Virus record (IMG/VR): IMGVR_UViG_3300031952_000064
Location: 1 to 37,180 of that record
Strand: one strand, 5' to 3'
DNA length: 37,180 bases
Source: a virus
Shown: piece after piece, positions 14,987 through 20,669 of the stretch
Layout of the letters: every line of letters begins with the position of its first letter
How positions within the stretch are numbered: position 1 is the first letter of the stretch
Position numbers and translations under genes: made by a program
The notes under the pieces: model-generated
What the model was told of the DNA's origin: nothing
Seen by the model: only the letters and a program-made list of their open reading frames with translations
Database searches by the model: none

Positions 14987-15002
14987 CAGGATGCACTGGC
15001 AT
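14874..15002 (-). CDS. Alternative small Lys-rich frame through the repeats, 42 aa
   Basis: ATG 15002 lies 14 bases after the stop of the preceding gene and gives MPVHPDEAKESQRKPKKAKE... ending in a Cys-rich tail CKRFCYC. It shares DNA with the 47-aa frame in a different phase. Loss of one 10-bp repeat would join this start to the tail of the other frame. Weak evidence for expression because no clear ribosome site is visible. Confidence 0.3.
   Translation of the reverse strand: MPVHPDEAKESQRKPKKAKESQRKTKTKAQGWVAMCKRFCYC
14931..14980. repeat. Five tandem copies of a 10-bp repeat
   Basis: Plus strand CTTTCTTTGG five times without error, followed by CTTC. As 10 is not a multiple of three, copy-number change shifts the reading frame of the overlapping small genes. 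Long identical tandem repeats are prone to polymerase slippage and to assembly collapse. Confidence 0.95.
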
Positions 15003-15016
15003 TGATGGCTTGGCAA

Positions 15017-15196
15017 TTAAATGCCAAGCTCTTTGCAGACTCTTTCAATTGTTTTGTATCCCATGCACAGTTGCCGCCTGCTGGTTGCCCTTGTGTATGT
15101 GCAGGCAGGGTGCTTGGCTGTGTTTGCTCTTGCAATTGCAATGTGTGCTGCTGCTCTTGCCACTTCCATTTTTTGATAATCGGTTGCCTGTTTCAT
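15017..15196 (-). CDS. Hypothetical protein, 59 aa
   Basis: MKQATDYQKMEVARAAAHI..., helical and Ala-rich at first, then basic with two Cys, ending GYKTIERVCKELGI, which resembles a short HTH. CCAACCGAGGA precedes the ATG at 15196. Unknown function; perhaps a small DNA-binding protein. Confidence 0.7.
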   Translation of the reverse strand: MKQATDYQKMEVARAAAHIAIARANTAKHPACTYTRATSRRQLCMGYKTIERVCKELGI

Positions 15197-15222
15197 GTTT
15201 GTGTCCTCGGTTGGTTGGGTTC

Positions 15223-15411
15223 TTATTGAAGGTTGAGCCACTCGGCCAAGTCGCCAAGCTGGACTACTGTGTTATGTGCGCTGCCTGCGTCTGCCCAATT
15301 ACGCTTTTCTGTGCTGGCCAGCTCTGCCTTAAGGTGCGCCAGTATTTTCTCGGCAAGCTGGATGGATGCCTGTGTGTGGGCTGCGTGTTTTTCTGCTGCT
15401 GTTGTGTTCAT
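15223..15411 (-). CDS. Hypothetical helical protein, 62 aa
   Basis: MNTTAAEKHAAHTQASIQLAEKI..., nearly all helix, ending VQLGDLAEWLNLQ. It is the first gene after promoter P5, with GAGGAGA seven bases before the ATG. Base usage is less skewed than in neighbouring small genes. Function unknown. Confidence 0.72.
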   Translation of the reverse strand: MNTTAAEKHAAHTQASIQLAEKILAHLKAELASTEKRNWADAGSAHNTVVQLGDLAEWLNLQ

Positions 15412-15437
15412 GTTGCGTCTCCTCAGTTGGTAGAGCC

Positions 15438-15466
15438 ATAATAGTACCGCGTCACCATAGAGTCAA
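15438..15466 (-). promoter_or_regulatory. Sigma70-type early promoter P5
   Basis: TTGACT (15466-15461), 17-base spacer with GTGACGCG, TATTAT (15443-15438). The spacer is identical to that of the promoter at 18862-18890 over its full 17 bases. An AT-rich tract follows upstream. It drives the gene starting at 15411. Confidence 0.8.
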
Positions 15467-15496
15467 CCAATTCTGGCAAGATATTTTCATTTATTT

Positions 15497-15781
15497 TCAG
15501 TGTGGCTTTCTGGCCTCAAGCGCAGCCTTGGCAGCTGCCTGCTGTGCAGCAACCTTGTCAGCCATCTGTTCATCGGATGGGTGGGTGGCTTCATTGTGGT
15601 GAATTGGCGCATCTGAAGTTTCAGCAACACAACCCTTCACAATCAGCCTGAACAGGGCTGGCCGATGAATGCACCAGTTTCTCAGGGTTTGTGGGCTGAT
15701 GCTTGTCATGGCTGTCACTGTGGCAAGGTTTTTGATGCCAATGGATTTGGCAACTGCACTGGCTGACATTGAAGTGGTCAT
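15497..15781 (-). CDS. Small helix-turn-helix regulator, 94 aa
   Basis: Residues about 8-50 contain a phage-type HTH: KNLATVTAMTSISPQTLRNW followed by HRPALFRLIVKGC, a pattern common to small phage and prophage DNA-binding proteins. The C-terminal half is Ala/Gln-rich. AGGAA precedes the ATG after a CCAACC leader. It is the best candidate in the window for a repressor acting on the repeated early promoters, but this is inference. Confidence 0.72.
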   Translation of the reverse strand: MTTSMSASAVAKSIGIKNLATVTAMTSISPQTLRNWCIHRPALFRLIVKGCVAETSDAPIHHNEATHPSDEQMADKVAAQQAAAKAALEARKPH

Positions 15782-15820
15782 GGTGGTGATTCCTGTTGGT
15801 TGGCTTGTCTGGCAATGGTA

Positions 15821-16405
15821 TCACAACCAGTCAGCATTTTGCTGCATTTTCTTAAACATAGCCTTAAAGCCAGCACGCAGCAATTGCAGCTCATCAATCG
15901 ACCACTTGTATGGCTGGCTGCTGGCCTTCAGCCTGTCAACTTCAGCCTGACCAATCTTTGCCACTAAGTTGGCCTCATACCCTGCACCACCACCATTGCC
16001 TGTCAGGTTTCCACTGTGGTGGTTGTTGCATGGCGCACACTGTCTGTGAATGTTGGCAAGGTCAAACCTGATGGCAGGATTGTTGCCAAGCGGCCTGAAA
16101 TGGCCAGCATGGTGCTGGCAGTCACGATACTTGCCACAGCTTATACAAGGAAGCCTAGCAATCTGGTCACGCAACCTGACAACAGCATTGCAATCAATCT
16201 GTGTTTTATCTAGCAACCACTTCAGGTCACGCACTGGTTTTTTCTTTGGCCTTGGCGGTGGCATCATGCGCTGCTGTTGTTTGTGTTTGGTTTGTGCAAT
16301 CACACATTCAAAACCACACACTGATTGCATTGGCCTTTCAGGTGTGAATATCTGTTTGCACCATTTGCATTTTTTTGGCTTGTATTGCTTTGGCTTTTCA
16401 TTCAT
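15821..16405 (-). CDS. ninG: NinG/Rap recombination protein
   Basis: A 194-residue protein matching the lambda NinG (Rap, Holliday-junction/D-loop endonuclease) pattern. The N-terminal zinc pair is CKWCKQIFTPERPMQSVC...C, then a basic Pro-rich linker. A second cluster CISCGKYRDCQHHAGHFRPLG and RQCAPCNNHHSGN form the HNH-like core, followed by a C-terminal helical part. It should resolve recombination intermediates together with the annealing protein. The ATG at 16405 is used here; a GTG at 16417 directly after the DUF1367 stop is an alternative. Confidence 0.92.
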   Translation of the reverse strand: MNEKPKQYKPKKCKWCKQIFTPERPMQSVCGFECVIAQTKHKQQQRMMPPPRPKKKPVRDLKWLLDKTQIDCNAVVRLRDQIARLPCISCGKYRDCQHHAGHFRPLGNNPAIRFDLANIHRQCAPCNNHHSGNLTGNGGGAGYEANLVAKIGQAEVDRLKASSQPYKWSIDELQLLRAGFKAMFKKMQQNADWL

Positions 16406-16417
16406 AACAAATATCAC

Positions 16418-16876
16418 TCACGCAAAATCAATGATGGATTGCACCCATGCTTCAAGCTCATCGCGTGTTTTATCTATTGCTATCTTTTGCAGGCCATAGT
16501 CAATGGTCAAGCTGTATAGTTGCGAAAATGCAACCTCATCCATACTGGCGAAGCTGATAGACTTTGCTTCAGCACGCACCTCGCCTTTAAGATTGACAAC
16601 CAAATCATAATGGCCGCAAGCAATAGCGATGTCCTTTCGGAATCGCTCACGGTTTTTTAATACTGGTGACCCCTTGTAATCGACAGGAGCAGGGCTGAAC
16701 AACTCATAAAGAATATCCAGCAGAGCAAAGTATTTTCTGTGAAATTTGATGTTTCTCGGTCTACTGAATGAACACTTGAAGGTTTCACCATCGGACAGAG
16801 TGTTAATGATATCGGCATCTGATTCGCTTGCTGGAAGCAGAGTGCCATACCTTTTGTTCAAATATATATCAGGCAT
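16418..16876 (-). CDS. DUF1367-family phage protein
   Basis: A 152-residue protein starting MPDIYLNKRYGTLLPASES, with FSRPRNIKFHRKYFALLDIL and ERFRKDIAIACGHYDLVVN typical of DUF1367. Members occur beside NinG-type genes in lambdoid phages, where they may assist recombination; the biochemical role is unknown. The ATG at 16876 lies within the end of the DUF1376 gene (8-base overlap). Codon and base use are more even than in neighbouring early genes, suggesting a separate origin. Confidence 0.85.
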   Translation of the reverse strand: MPDIYLNKRYGTLLPASESDADIINTLSDGETFKCSFSRPRNIKFHRKYFALLDILYELFSPAPVDYKGSPVLKNRERFRKDIAIACGHYDLVVNLKGEVRAEAKSISFASMDEVAFSQLYSLTIDYGLQKIAIDKTRDELEAWVQSIIDFA

Positions 16877-17696
16877 CAGGATGGCCTTCTGGCATTGGTA
16901 TGTTGAACACATCAACATCGCCTTCAATCGTCAAACCCTCGCGCCATGTCTTGTCGGTGTGTTTTTCAATGAAGCCTTCAGCCCATGAACGGTCATTGTG
17001 GTCAGCAATGAAACCCAAGGTGCTTGGCTTGGCCTTGGCCAGCCATTCAGCCTTGAAACCCTGCCAGCCTTCACCAGCACACACTGTGATGGCCTGTGCC
17101 ACTGTGATGCCTGCCTTGACAGCTTCAGTGTGCATCAGCGCCATTGCTGTGGTTGTCAGTGGCTTGCCTTTGGCCTTGCGTACTGCCAGCCAATCCTTTG
17201 CCACTTGTTCTGGCACTTGATAATCAGCCATCAATGTTTTCAACCAATCAACACAAGGCAGCTTGCTGCCTGTCTTTTTCTTTTGTATTGGTTCTGGTTC
17301 TGGTTCTGGTTCTGGTTGGTTGGTTTTCGTTGAACCAACTAGCAACGTCTGCTCAACGCCTGTTGGCTTTGGCTGCTTTGCTAAAGCCCTTGCAGCAGCA
17401 CTGGCCTTGCCTGCATCGCTGTTTTTTGCTTTTTTCAAATAGTATTTTGCTATTTCAACATCACAGCGGTCATTGCGCCAGCCATCATGATGCAAGGTGA
17501 AAAACTCTGACAGGATGGCTGAAACCACCTTTGCTGGCATCTTCAGCTTTCTGGCGACTAATGCAGGGTCATTTTCAATGGGCAGCTCGGTGTCAAAGTA
17601 CCTGTCGATCAGCAGCCTATAGGTCAGGTTTTCAGTGGGTGACAGGTGATGTGTTGACCTCACATAGTCACCAATGTGGAAAGGGTAATAATTCAT
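16869..17696 (-). CDS. DUF1376-family replication-associated protein
   Basis: A 275-residue protein. Residues 1-95 match DUF1376 (YdaU-like): MNYYPFHIGDYVRSTHHLSP, LTYRLLIDRYFDTELPI and LKMPAKVVSAILSEFF, a winged-helix fold found at the N-terminus of phage replication initiators. An EPEPEPEP stretch and basic linker follow. The C-terminal part (DWLKTLMADYQVPEQVAKDW) resembles the DNA-binding end of such proteins. No helicase or primase gene is seen, so this protein may recruit host helicase to the phage origin. First gene behind promoter P4, after five CCAA repeats and AAAGG. Confidence 0.83.
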   Translation of the reverse strand: MNYYPFHIGDYVRSTHHLSPTENLTYRLLIDRYFDTELPIENDPALVARKLKMPAKVVSAILSEFFTLHHDGWRNDRCDVEIAKYYLKKAKNSDAGKASAAARALAKQPKPTGVEQTLLVGSTKTNQPEPEPEPEPIQKKKTGSKLPCVDWLKTLMADYQVPEQVAKDWLAVRKAKGKPLTTTAMALMHTEAVKAGITVAQAITVCAGEGWQGFKAEWLAKAKPSTLGFIADHNDRSWAEGFIEKHTDKTWREGLTIEGDVDVFNIPMPEGHPDA

Positions 17697-17705
17697 AGCA
17701 CACCT

Positions 17706-17725
17706 TTGGTTGGTTGGTTGGTTGG
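17706..17725. repeat. Tetranucleotide repeat (CCAA x5 on the coding strand) in a 5' leader
   Basis: Five perfect TTGG units on the plus strand, between promoter P4 and the ribosome site of the DUF1376 gene. It is the longest example of the CCAACC leader found before most early genes. A tetranucleotide tract in this position could vary in length and alter translation. Confidence 0.85.
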
Positions 17726-17735
17726 TGGGTTTGGT

Positions 17736-17764
17736 AAGGTATGACAGTGCGCCACCACTGTCAA
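17736..17764 (-). promoter_or_regulatory. Sigma70-type early promoter P4
   Basis: TTGACA (17764-17759), 17-base spacer, TACCTT (17741-17736). The -10 box is weak and the spacer has GTGGCGC instead of GTGACGC. Assigned because its -35 and spacing match its sister promoters and the DUF1376 gene follows. Confidence 0.6.
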
Positions 17765-17782
17765 CACCTGTTCAACACTTGT

Positions 17783-17974
17783 TCATCTTTCATCAATATC
17801 ATTGCACTGGCTGCATTTGTAAAAGGTGATAAAATCATCACCACACCAGCCCTTTGAATCAAAGTGCCAATCATGGTCACCTTTTTCACAATCGGTTTCT
17901 GGTTCATCATCAGGCAGGCCATCAATCAAGTGCAGGTCATAGGCTTCACCCATCTGGCTTGGCAATTTTTTCAT
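17783..17974 (-). CDS. Hypothetical acidic Cys-containing protein, 63 aa
   Basis: MKKLPSQMGEAYDLHLIDG..., acidic, with three Cys in the last half including CSQC, plus GDHDWHFDSKGWCGDDF. The CxxC and nearby His/Cys suggest a small zinc-binding protein. ATGA overlap with the preceding stop. Function unknown. Confidence 0.75.
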   Translation of the reverse strand: MKKLPSQMGEAYDLHLIDGLPDDEPETDCEKGDHDWHFDSKGWCGDDFITFYKCSQCNDIDER

Positions 17975-18225
17975 GGTGCTTTCCTTGCTTCAAGCATTGC
18001 ATCAGCCAGATGGTATGACCATTCTGCAATTGCGACATCTGATGGGCTGTTGCCAGTTGCCTGACTGTATGCAACAACATTTGCTGCCATTGCTTTTGCT
18101 GCAAAGTAGTCACGCATATCCATGCCAGCTCGAAACTGACCATGCTCTTTTATGCTTGATGATTCCGTGAATAAATAAAACTCCTGTGCAGTTACATCGT
18201 TTGGAAACGCTGGTTGATTTTTCAT
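17971..18225 (-). CDS. Conserved phage hypothetical protein, 84 aa
   Basis: Contains MRDYFAAKAMAANVV and WSYHLADAMLEAR, the signature of a small phage protein found across many tailed phages and prophages with unknown function. Coupled at both ends through ATGA (start 18225, inside the stop of the membrane protein gene). Confidence 0.8.
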   Translation of the reverse strand: MKNQPAFPNDVTAQEFYLFTESSSIKEHGQFRAGMDMRDYFAAKAMAANVVAYSQATGNSPSDVAIAEWSYHLADAMLEARKAP

Positions 18226-18404
18226 TTGCACACCTCATTGGCATTGTGGTTGAAGTCAGGCCAAGCACCAGCAGCCACATTGTCACAATATACTTGCTGC
18301 TGTTGCTGTTCATCTTGAAAGTCAAAGTGGCCAACAGTGGCCAACAGTGCCAGCAGGCACAGCACAAAAAGTGCTGCCCTGATGTTTCCATTGCCCCTGT
18401 TCAT
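18222..18404 (-). CDS. Small membrane or secreted protein, 60 aa
   Basis: MNRGNGNIRAALFVLCLLALLATVG...: a basic N-terminus and hydrophobic segment (residues 9-27) followed by a Gln-rich, hydrophilic part with two Cys. It could be a signal-anchored periplasmic protein. The start overlaps the preceding stop (ATGA). No family recognised. Confidence 0.74.
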   Translation of the reverse strand: MNRGNGNIRAALFVLCLLALLATVGHFDFQDEQQQQQVYCDNVAAGAWPDFNHNANEVCK

Positions 18405-18811
18405 GCGTCACCTGCCAAGGCCAGTGCCATCAAATCTGCTTTGCTCATCAGGTTTTTTTCTATGCATCGCATGGACATTAGTGTTGCAAGGGTGTCGTAA
18501 AGCCTGTTCAAGCTGCCAAAGTCGGTGTCGCTATAAATGCACCAGCCTATTGAGAATCCGCTGACAGTCGTTGATGATACTATTGGAGCGATCTCATCAG
18601 TGCCTTCCTTGGGTTCGCCAAACACATTGTGTTCGCTGTCAGCAGGCCACAAGTCCACACAAAGCAGCGGATCGCCAGCGCAGTGGCTTCGCCAGTGTGT
18701 CGTATGGCAGAAACCTTCTGCGGCCATATCTTGCAGCAATTCAAAAATATCAGCCAGCACTCGGCCAGCAGGATATTCGCAGCGGTTGTTCATTTCTAAT
18801 TCATCGTTCAT
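18401..18811 (-). CDS. Hypothetical protein, 136 aa
   Basis: MNDELEMNNRCEYPAGRVL..., an alpha/beta protein with LQDMAAEGFCHTTHWRSHC and a final helix. It is the first gene after promoter P3; CCAACCGAGGA precedes the ATG. Base use is more balanced than in neighbouring genes (for example TCG and CGA codons are present), hinting at different ancestry. Function unknown. Confidence 0.75.
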   Translation of the reverse strand: MNDELEMNNRCEYPAGRVLADIFELLQDMAAEGFCHTTHWRSHCAGDPLLCVDLWPADSEHNVFGEPKEGTDEIAPIVSSTTVSGFSIGWCIYSDTDFGSLNRLYDTLATLMSMRCIEKNLMSKADLMALALAGDA

Positions 18812-18837
18812 GGGTAAGTCCTCGGTTGGTTGGTCAA

Positions 18838-18853
18838 GGGCTGCCACCAGCCC
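18838..18853 (-). promoter_or_regulatory. 5' leader hairpin GGGCTG-loop-CAGCCC
   Basis: The same six-base stem as at 10890 and 20366, but with loop CCAC (plus strand) instead of CAAT. It lies between the -10 box and the CCAACC/GAGGA leader. Conserved stem with changed loop supports a selected RNA structure. Confidence 0.65.
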
Positions 18854-18861
18854 ACAACCAC

Positions 18862-18890
18862 ACTATAGTACCGCGTCACCATAGAATCAA
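18862..18890 (-). promoter_or_regulatory. Sigma70-type early promoter P3
   Basis: TTGATT (18890-18885), 17-base spacer with GTGACGCG, TATAGT (18867-18862). The spacer is identical to that of P5. A GTGCAA-5-TTGCAC palindrome (18897-18913) lies just upstream, reaching into the end of the preceding gene. Confidence 0.8.
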
Positions 18891-18896
18891 CCATTT

Positions 18897-18913
18897 GTGC
18901 AATTATTTTGCAC
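18897..18913. promoter_or_regulatory. Operator-like palindrome upstream of P3
   Basis: GTGCAA-TTATT-TTGCAC, perfect six-base arms, six bases from the -35 box. Half sites share TTGC/GCAA with the palindrome before P7 but with wider spacing. It overlaps the last codons of the gene ending at 18903. Confidence 0.5.
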
Positions 18914-19163
18914 TTTCTTTTTCAGCAATGTCAGACAGCAGGGTTTCAATGCCAGCCTGATACCCTGCCAGCTTCAGATTGGTCATGGCATCATCAATTT
19001 TTTTCAGGGCTGCCAAGCTGTGGGTGTGCCTGTCTTGCATTGACTGGCTTGGTATTGTGCCACTATTGGCCAACATTGCCATTGCCTCAAATCGGCACAG
19101 GCAAACCCTACGCAACCCATCTGCCATACGCTTCAGTGCATCAAGATCAATCTGGTCAGTCAT
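18903..19163 (-). CDS. Hypothetical protein, 86 aa
   Basis: MTDQIDLDALKRMADGLRR..., helical throughout, with CLCRFEAMAMLANSG and a final ETLLSDIAEKESAK. AAAGGAAA precedes the ATG at 19163, which lies 8 bases inside the previous gene. Function unknown. Confidence 0.73.
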   Translation of the reverse strand: MTDQIDLDALKRMADGLRRVCLCRFEAMAMLANSGTIPSQSMQDRHTHSLAALKKIDDAMTNLKLAGYQAGIETLLSDIAEKESAK

Positions 19164-19326
19164 GGGCAGGTTTCCTTTTGGTCGCGCCTGTGGTGGCCTG
19201 TGCAGCCATCCTGATGGCTTGGTGTGATGCCTTGGGTGCAAAGATGCCGCGCACTTCAAACAAGCCTTGCTGCACTTGTCTGGCACGCTGTGCAGCCTTG
19301 CGTTCTGCTGGTGTCATGGGTTTCAT
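19156..19326 (-). CDS. Small basic protein, 56 aa
   Basis: MKPMTPAERKAAQRARQVQ... then GLFEVRGIFAPKASHQAIR: this pattern (TPAERKxAxRxRxxxxG-x-x-x-V-x-G-I-F-A-P) recurs in short phage proteins and may be a nucleic-acid-binding or ribbon-helix fold. AAGGAAA precedes the ATG at 19326. It is the first gene after promoter P2. Confidence 0.75.
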   Translation of the reverse strand: MKPMTPAERKAAQRARQVQQGLFEVRGIFAPKASHQAIRMAAQATTGATKRKPAHD

Positions 19327-19373
19327 TCAGTTTTCCTTGGTTGGTTTTTTTTGGGTTGCTTTCCCACAATTGC

Positions 19374-19403
19374 ATTGTGCCTGTGTCGCGTCACTGATGT
19401 CAA
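19374..19403 (-). promoter_or_regulatory. Sigma70-type early promoter P2
   Basis: TTGACA (19403-19398), spacer containing GTGACGCG, and CACAAT (19379-19374) at 18 bases. Upstream TGAAA...TTTCA is an imperfect palindrome. The -10 match is moderate. Confidence 0.62.
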
Positions 19404-19423
19404 CAGGTTTGTGAAAGTATTTT

Positions 19424-19720
19424 TCAGTGTGGCCAATCAATCATGGGTGGCCATTCAACCTGCATGGTGGTGTGGTTGGCTGGCAGCTTTTTGGTCTTGC
19501 GATACTTGACCAAGGTGGCGTGCCTGCCTGCATTGAATGCGCCATTGGTCAGTGCATCAAGTATGCTGTCACCTTCACTGCCATACCCAATCAGCAGCGC
19601 ACCTGTCTTGCTGCTGTACACCCTGCAATAAAATTGTGGGCTGTCATCACCTGTTGGCCTGTGCCATGCTTCAAGCCTGTACCCACTTGGCAGGGTGGTT
19701 TCAATGCGTGTGACATTCAT
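19424..19720 (-). CDS. Hypothetical protein, 98 aa
   Basis: MNVTRIETTLPSGYRLEAW..., a beta-rich N-terminal half (QFYCRVYSSKTGALLIGYG) and a helical middle (DSILDALTNGAFNAGRHA). The ATG at 19720 overlaps the previous TGA (ATGA). Function unknown. Confidence 0.74.
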   Translation of the reverse strand: MNVTRIETTLPSGYRLEAWHRPTGDDSPQFYCRVYSSKTGALLIGYGSEGDSILDALTNGAFNAGRHATLVKYRKTKKLPANHTTMQVEWPPMIDWPH

Positions 19721-19947
19721 GCTGCCACCACTGTTATCAGGCATTCATCAAACCAGAATGCAGCAATTGGTTTGCCATCAGTTGGGGTCAGCCTTTTCTT
19801 GATTTTATAGTAAGGGCTGACACCATCATCATTGGGTTTGTTGGGTTCAAACCCACAGGCCACAGCAATCAAGGTGGCCATCAATTCAACATCATCACAC
19901 TCAATGTTTGCAGTGGTGCTGCCATATTCATTCACATTAACTTTCAT
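19717..19947 (-). CDS. Hypothetical protein, 76 aa
   Basis: MKVNVNEYGSTTANIECDDV..., a small alpha/beta protein with two Cys. The ATG at 19947 follows AAAGGAAA and the CCAACC-type leader; an earlier TTG-type start is less likely. Function not recognised. Confidence 0.73.
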   Translation of the reverse strand: MKVNVNEYGSTTANIECDDVELMATLIAVACGFEPNKPNDDGVSPYYKIKKRLTPTDGKPIAAFWFDECLITVVAA

Positions 19948-19989
19948 TTTGCTTTCCTTTGGTTGGGTGGCCATCCTTGGCCAGTTGGG

Positions 19990-20334
19990 TCAAAAGTTGA
20001 AGTCATAGAAGTATTTTGGTTTATCTGCCAGCACATAAATATTGCCATCTGCATCCTGCCAGCGCCTTTTGGCTTTGCTGTACCTGATGGCCAGCGTGCC
20101 AGCTTCAGGGTTGCTGCTGTATGTGTATCGCTGCACATTCTGGTTGCTGCAATGGGCTGAAAAGCCACCAGCATGAAACACCAATTCATCTTTGTTCAGC
20201 AGCTCACTGTGGTTCATTGGCCTGATGGTCAGCTTGTTTGGGGTGTTCACCTTGATGACCTCAAATGGGTGAATGTCTGACCAGCCATGAAGGTTTGCAA
20301 AGGGCTTCATGTTGGTAGGGTTGATTGCTGTCAT
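19990..20334 (-). CDS. Hypothetical protein, 114 aa, first early gene
   Basis: MTAINPTNMKPFANLHGWSD..., probably beta-rich (HPFEVIKVNTPNKLTIRPM, AGTLAIRYSKAKRRWQD). The C-terminal DADGNIYVLADKPKYFYDF suggests a small barrel. It is the first gene behind the tandem promoters at 20390-20418 and 20486-20515, so likely expressed first after infection. GAGGA lies eight bases before the ATG. A host-takeover role is possible but unproven. Confidence 0.75.
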   Translation of the reverse strand: MTAINPTNMKPFANLHGWSDIHPFEVIKVNTPNKLTIRPMNHSELLNKDELVFHAGGFSAHCSNQNVQRYTYSSNPEAGTLAIRYSKAKRRWQDADGNIYVLADKPKYFYDFNF

Positions 20335-20365
20335 GGTCAAATCCTCAGTTGGGTTGGGTGGTTCA

Positions 20366-20381
20366 GGGCTGCAATCAGCCC
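20366..20381 (-). promoter_or_regulatory. 5' leader hairpin GGGCTG-loop-CAGCCC
   Basis: Stem and loop identical to the one at 10890-10905; flanking bases (CCCATGTG) are shared too. Lies between P1 and the first early gene. Confidence 0.65.
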
Positions 20382-20389
20382 ATGTGCAA

Positions 20390-20418
20390 AGATTAGTGGC
20401 GCGTCACATCAATGTCAA
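20390..20418 (-). promoter_or_regulatory. Sigma70-type early promoter P1
   Basis: TTGACA (20418-20413), 17-base spacer with GTGACGCG, TAATCT (20395-20390). Strong -35, weak -10, followed by the conserved leader hairpin. Upstream palindrome at 20425-20441. Confidence 0.7.
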
Positions 20419-20424
20419 CAGGTT

Positions 20425-20441
20425 TTGCAAAGTATTTTCAA
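20425..20441. promoter_or_regulatory. Operator-like imperfect palindrome upstream of P1
   Basis: TTGCAAA-GTA-TTTTCAA, the same 7-3-7 layout as before P6 and P7, six bases from -35. One arm matches the P7 site and the other the P6 site, giving a hybrid with a single mismatch. Confidence 0.58.
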
Positions 20442-20485
20442 TTATTTTTCAGGGTATATTGCCAGCAAAAAAGCAATCATCTTTC

Positions 20486-20515
20486 AGAATAGCACATTTT
20501 TTTTGACCTGTGCAA
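20486..20515 (-). promoter_or_regulatory. Extended -10 promoter in tandem with P1
   Basis: TTGCAC (20515-20510), 18-base A-rich spacer, and TGCTATTCT (TGn extension before TATTCT, 20491-20486). It points toward the first early gene and lacks the family motifs of P1-P7, so it may be the immediate-early promoter. Confidence 0.58.
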
Positions 20516-20582
20516 GCCTTTCTGCAAAGATTTTTCACTGTTTTTGCATACAGTGCTGGCTGGCGCATAACATACAGCCCTC

Positions 20583-20599
20583 AATTAGCTTGGCTAATT
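20583..20599. promoter_or_regulatory. Perfect 7-3-7 inverted repeat
   Basis: AATTAGC-TTG-GCTAATT, with perfect seven-base arms. It has the same geometry as the palindromes before P6 and P7 but a different sequence, and lies 17 bases from the late terminator. Candidate binding site for a dimeric protein. Confidence 0.5.
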
Positions 20600-20615
20600 T
20601 AGGATAAAAAGCCAT

Positions 20616-20652
20616 AAAAAAAGCCCATGACCAGTCAGGCCACAGGCTTTTT
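20616..20652 (-). terminator. Rho-independent terminator of the late operon
   Basis: On the minus strand AAAAAGCC (20652-20645) pairs with GGCTTTTT (20625-20618) and runs into seven T's. The loop contains a further paired TGGCC/GGTCA. It lies 18 bases after the last late gene. The A-rich left arm also makes it a possible plus-strand terminator. Confidence 0.85.
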
Positions 20653-20669
20653 CAGTGCTTCAGGATGGG

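Larger units (their letters stand above)
20442..20669. other. Intergenic junction between late and early operons
   Basis: The longest non-coding stretch (about 335 bases with the leader to 20335). It holds, from right to left, the late-operon terminator (20616-20652), a perfect inverted repeat (20583-20599), an extended -10 promoter (20486-20515), and the P1 promoter region. I see no credible gene; a 12-codon frame at 20480-20442 is probably chance. The AT content is higher than elsewhere, so an origin or main control region could lie here. Confidence 0.7.

Noticed and set aside
15497-15781. Lysogeny control (CI/Cro-like) role for the 94-aa HTH protein
   Set aside because: No integrase, excisionase, partition gene or divergent repressor promoter was found, so temperate life is not supported; a lytic-cycle regulator is more likely.
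20442-20480. A 12-codon frame just after the extended -10 promoter
   Set aside because: Too short, poor ribosome site spacing and overlapping the P1 upstream region; could be a leader peptide but nothing supports it.
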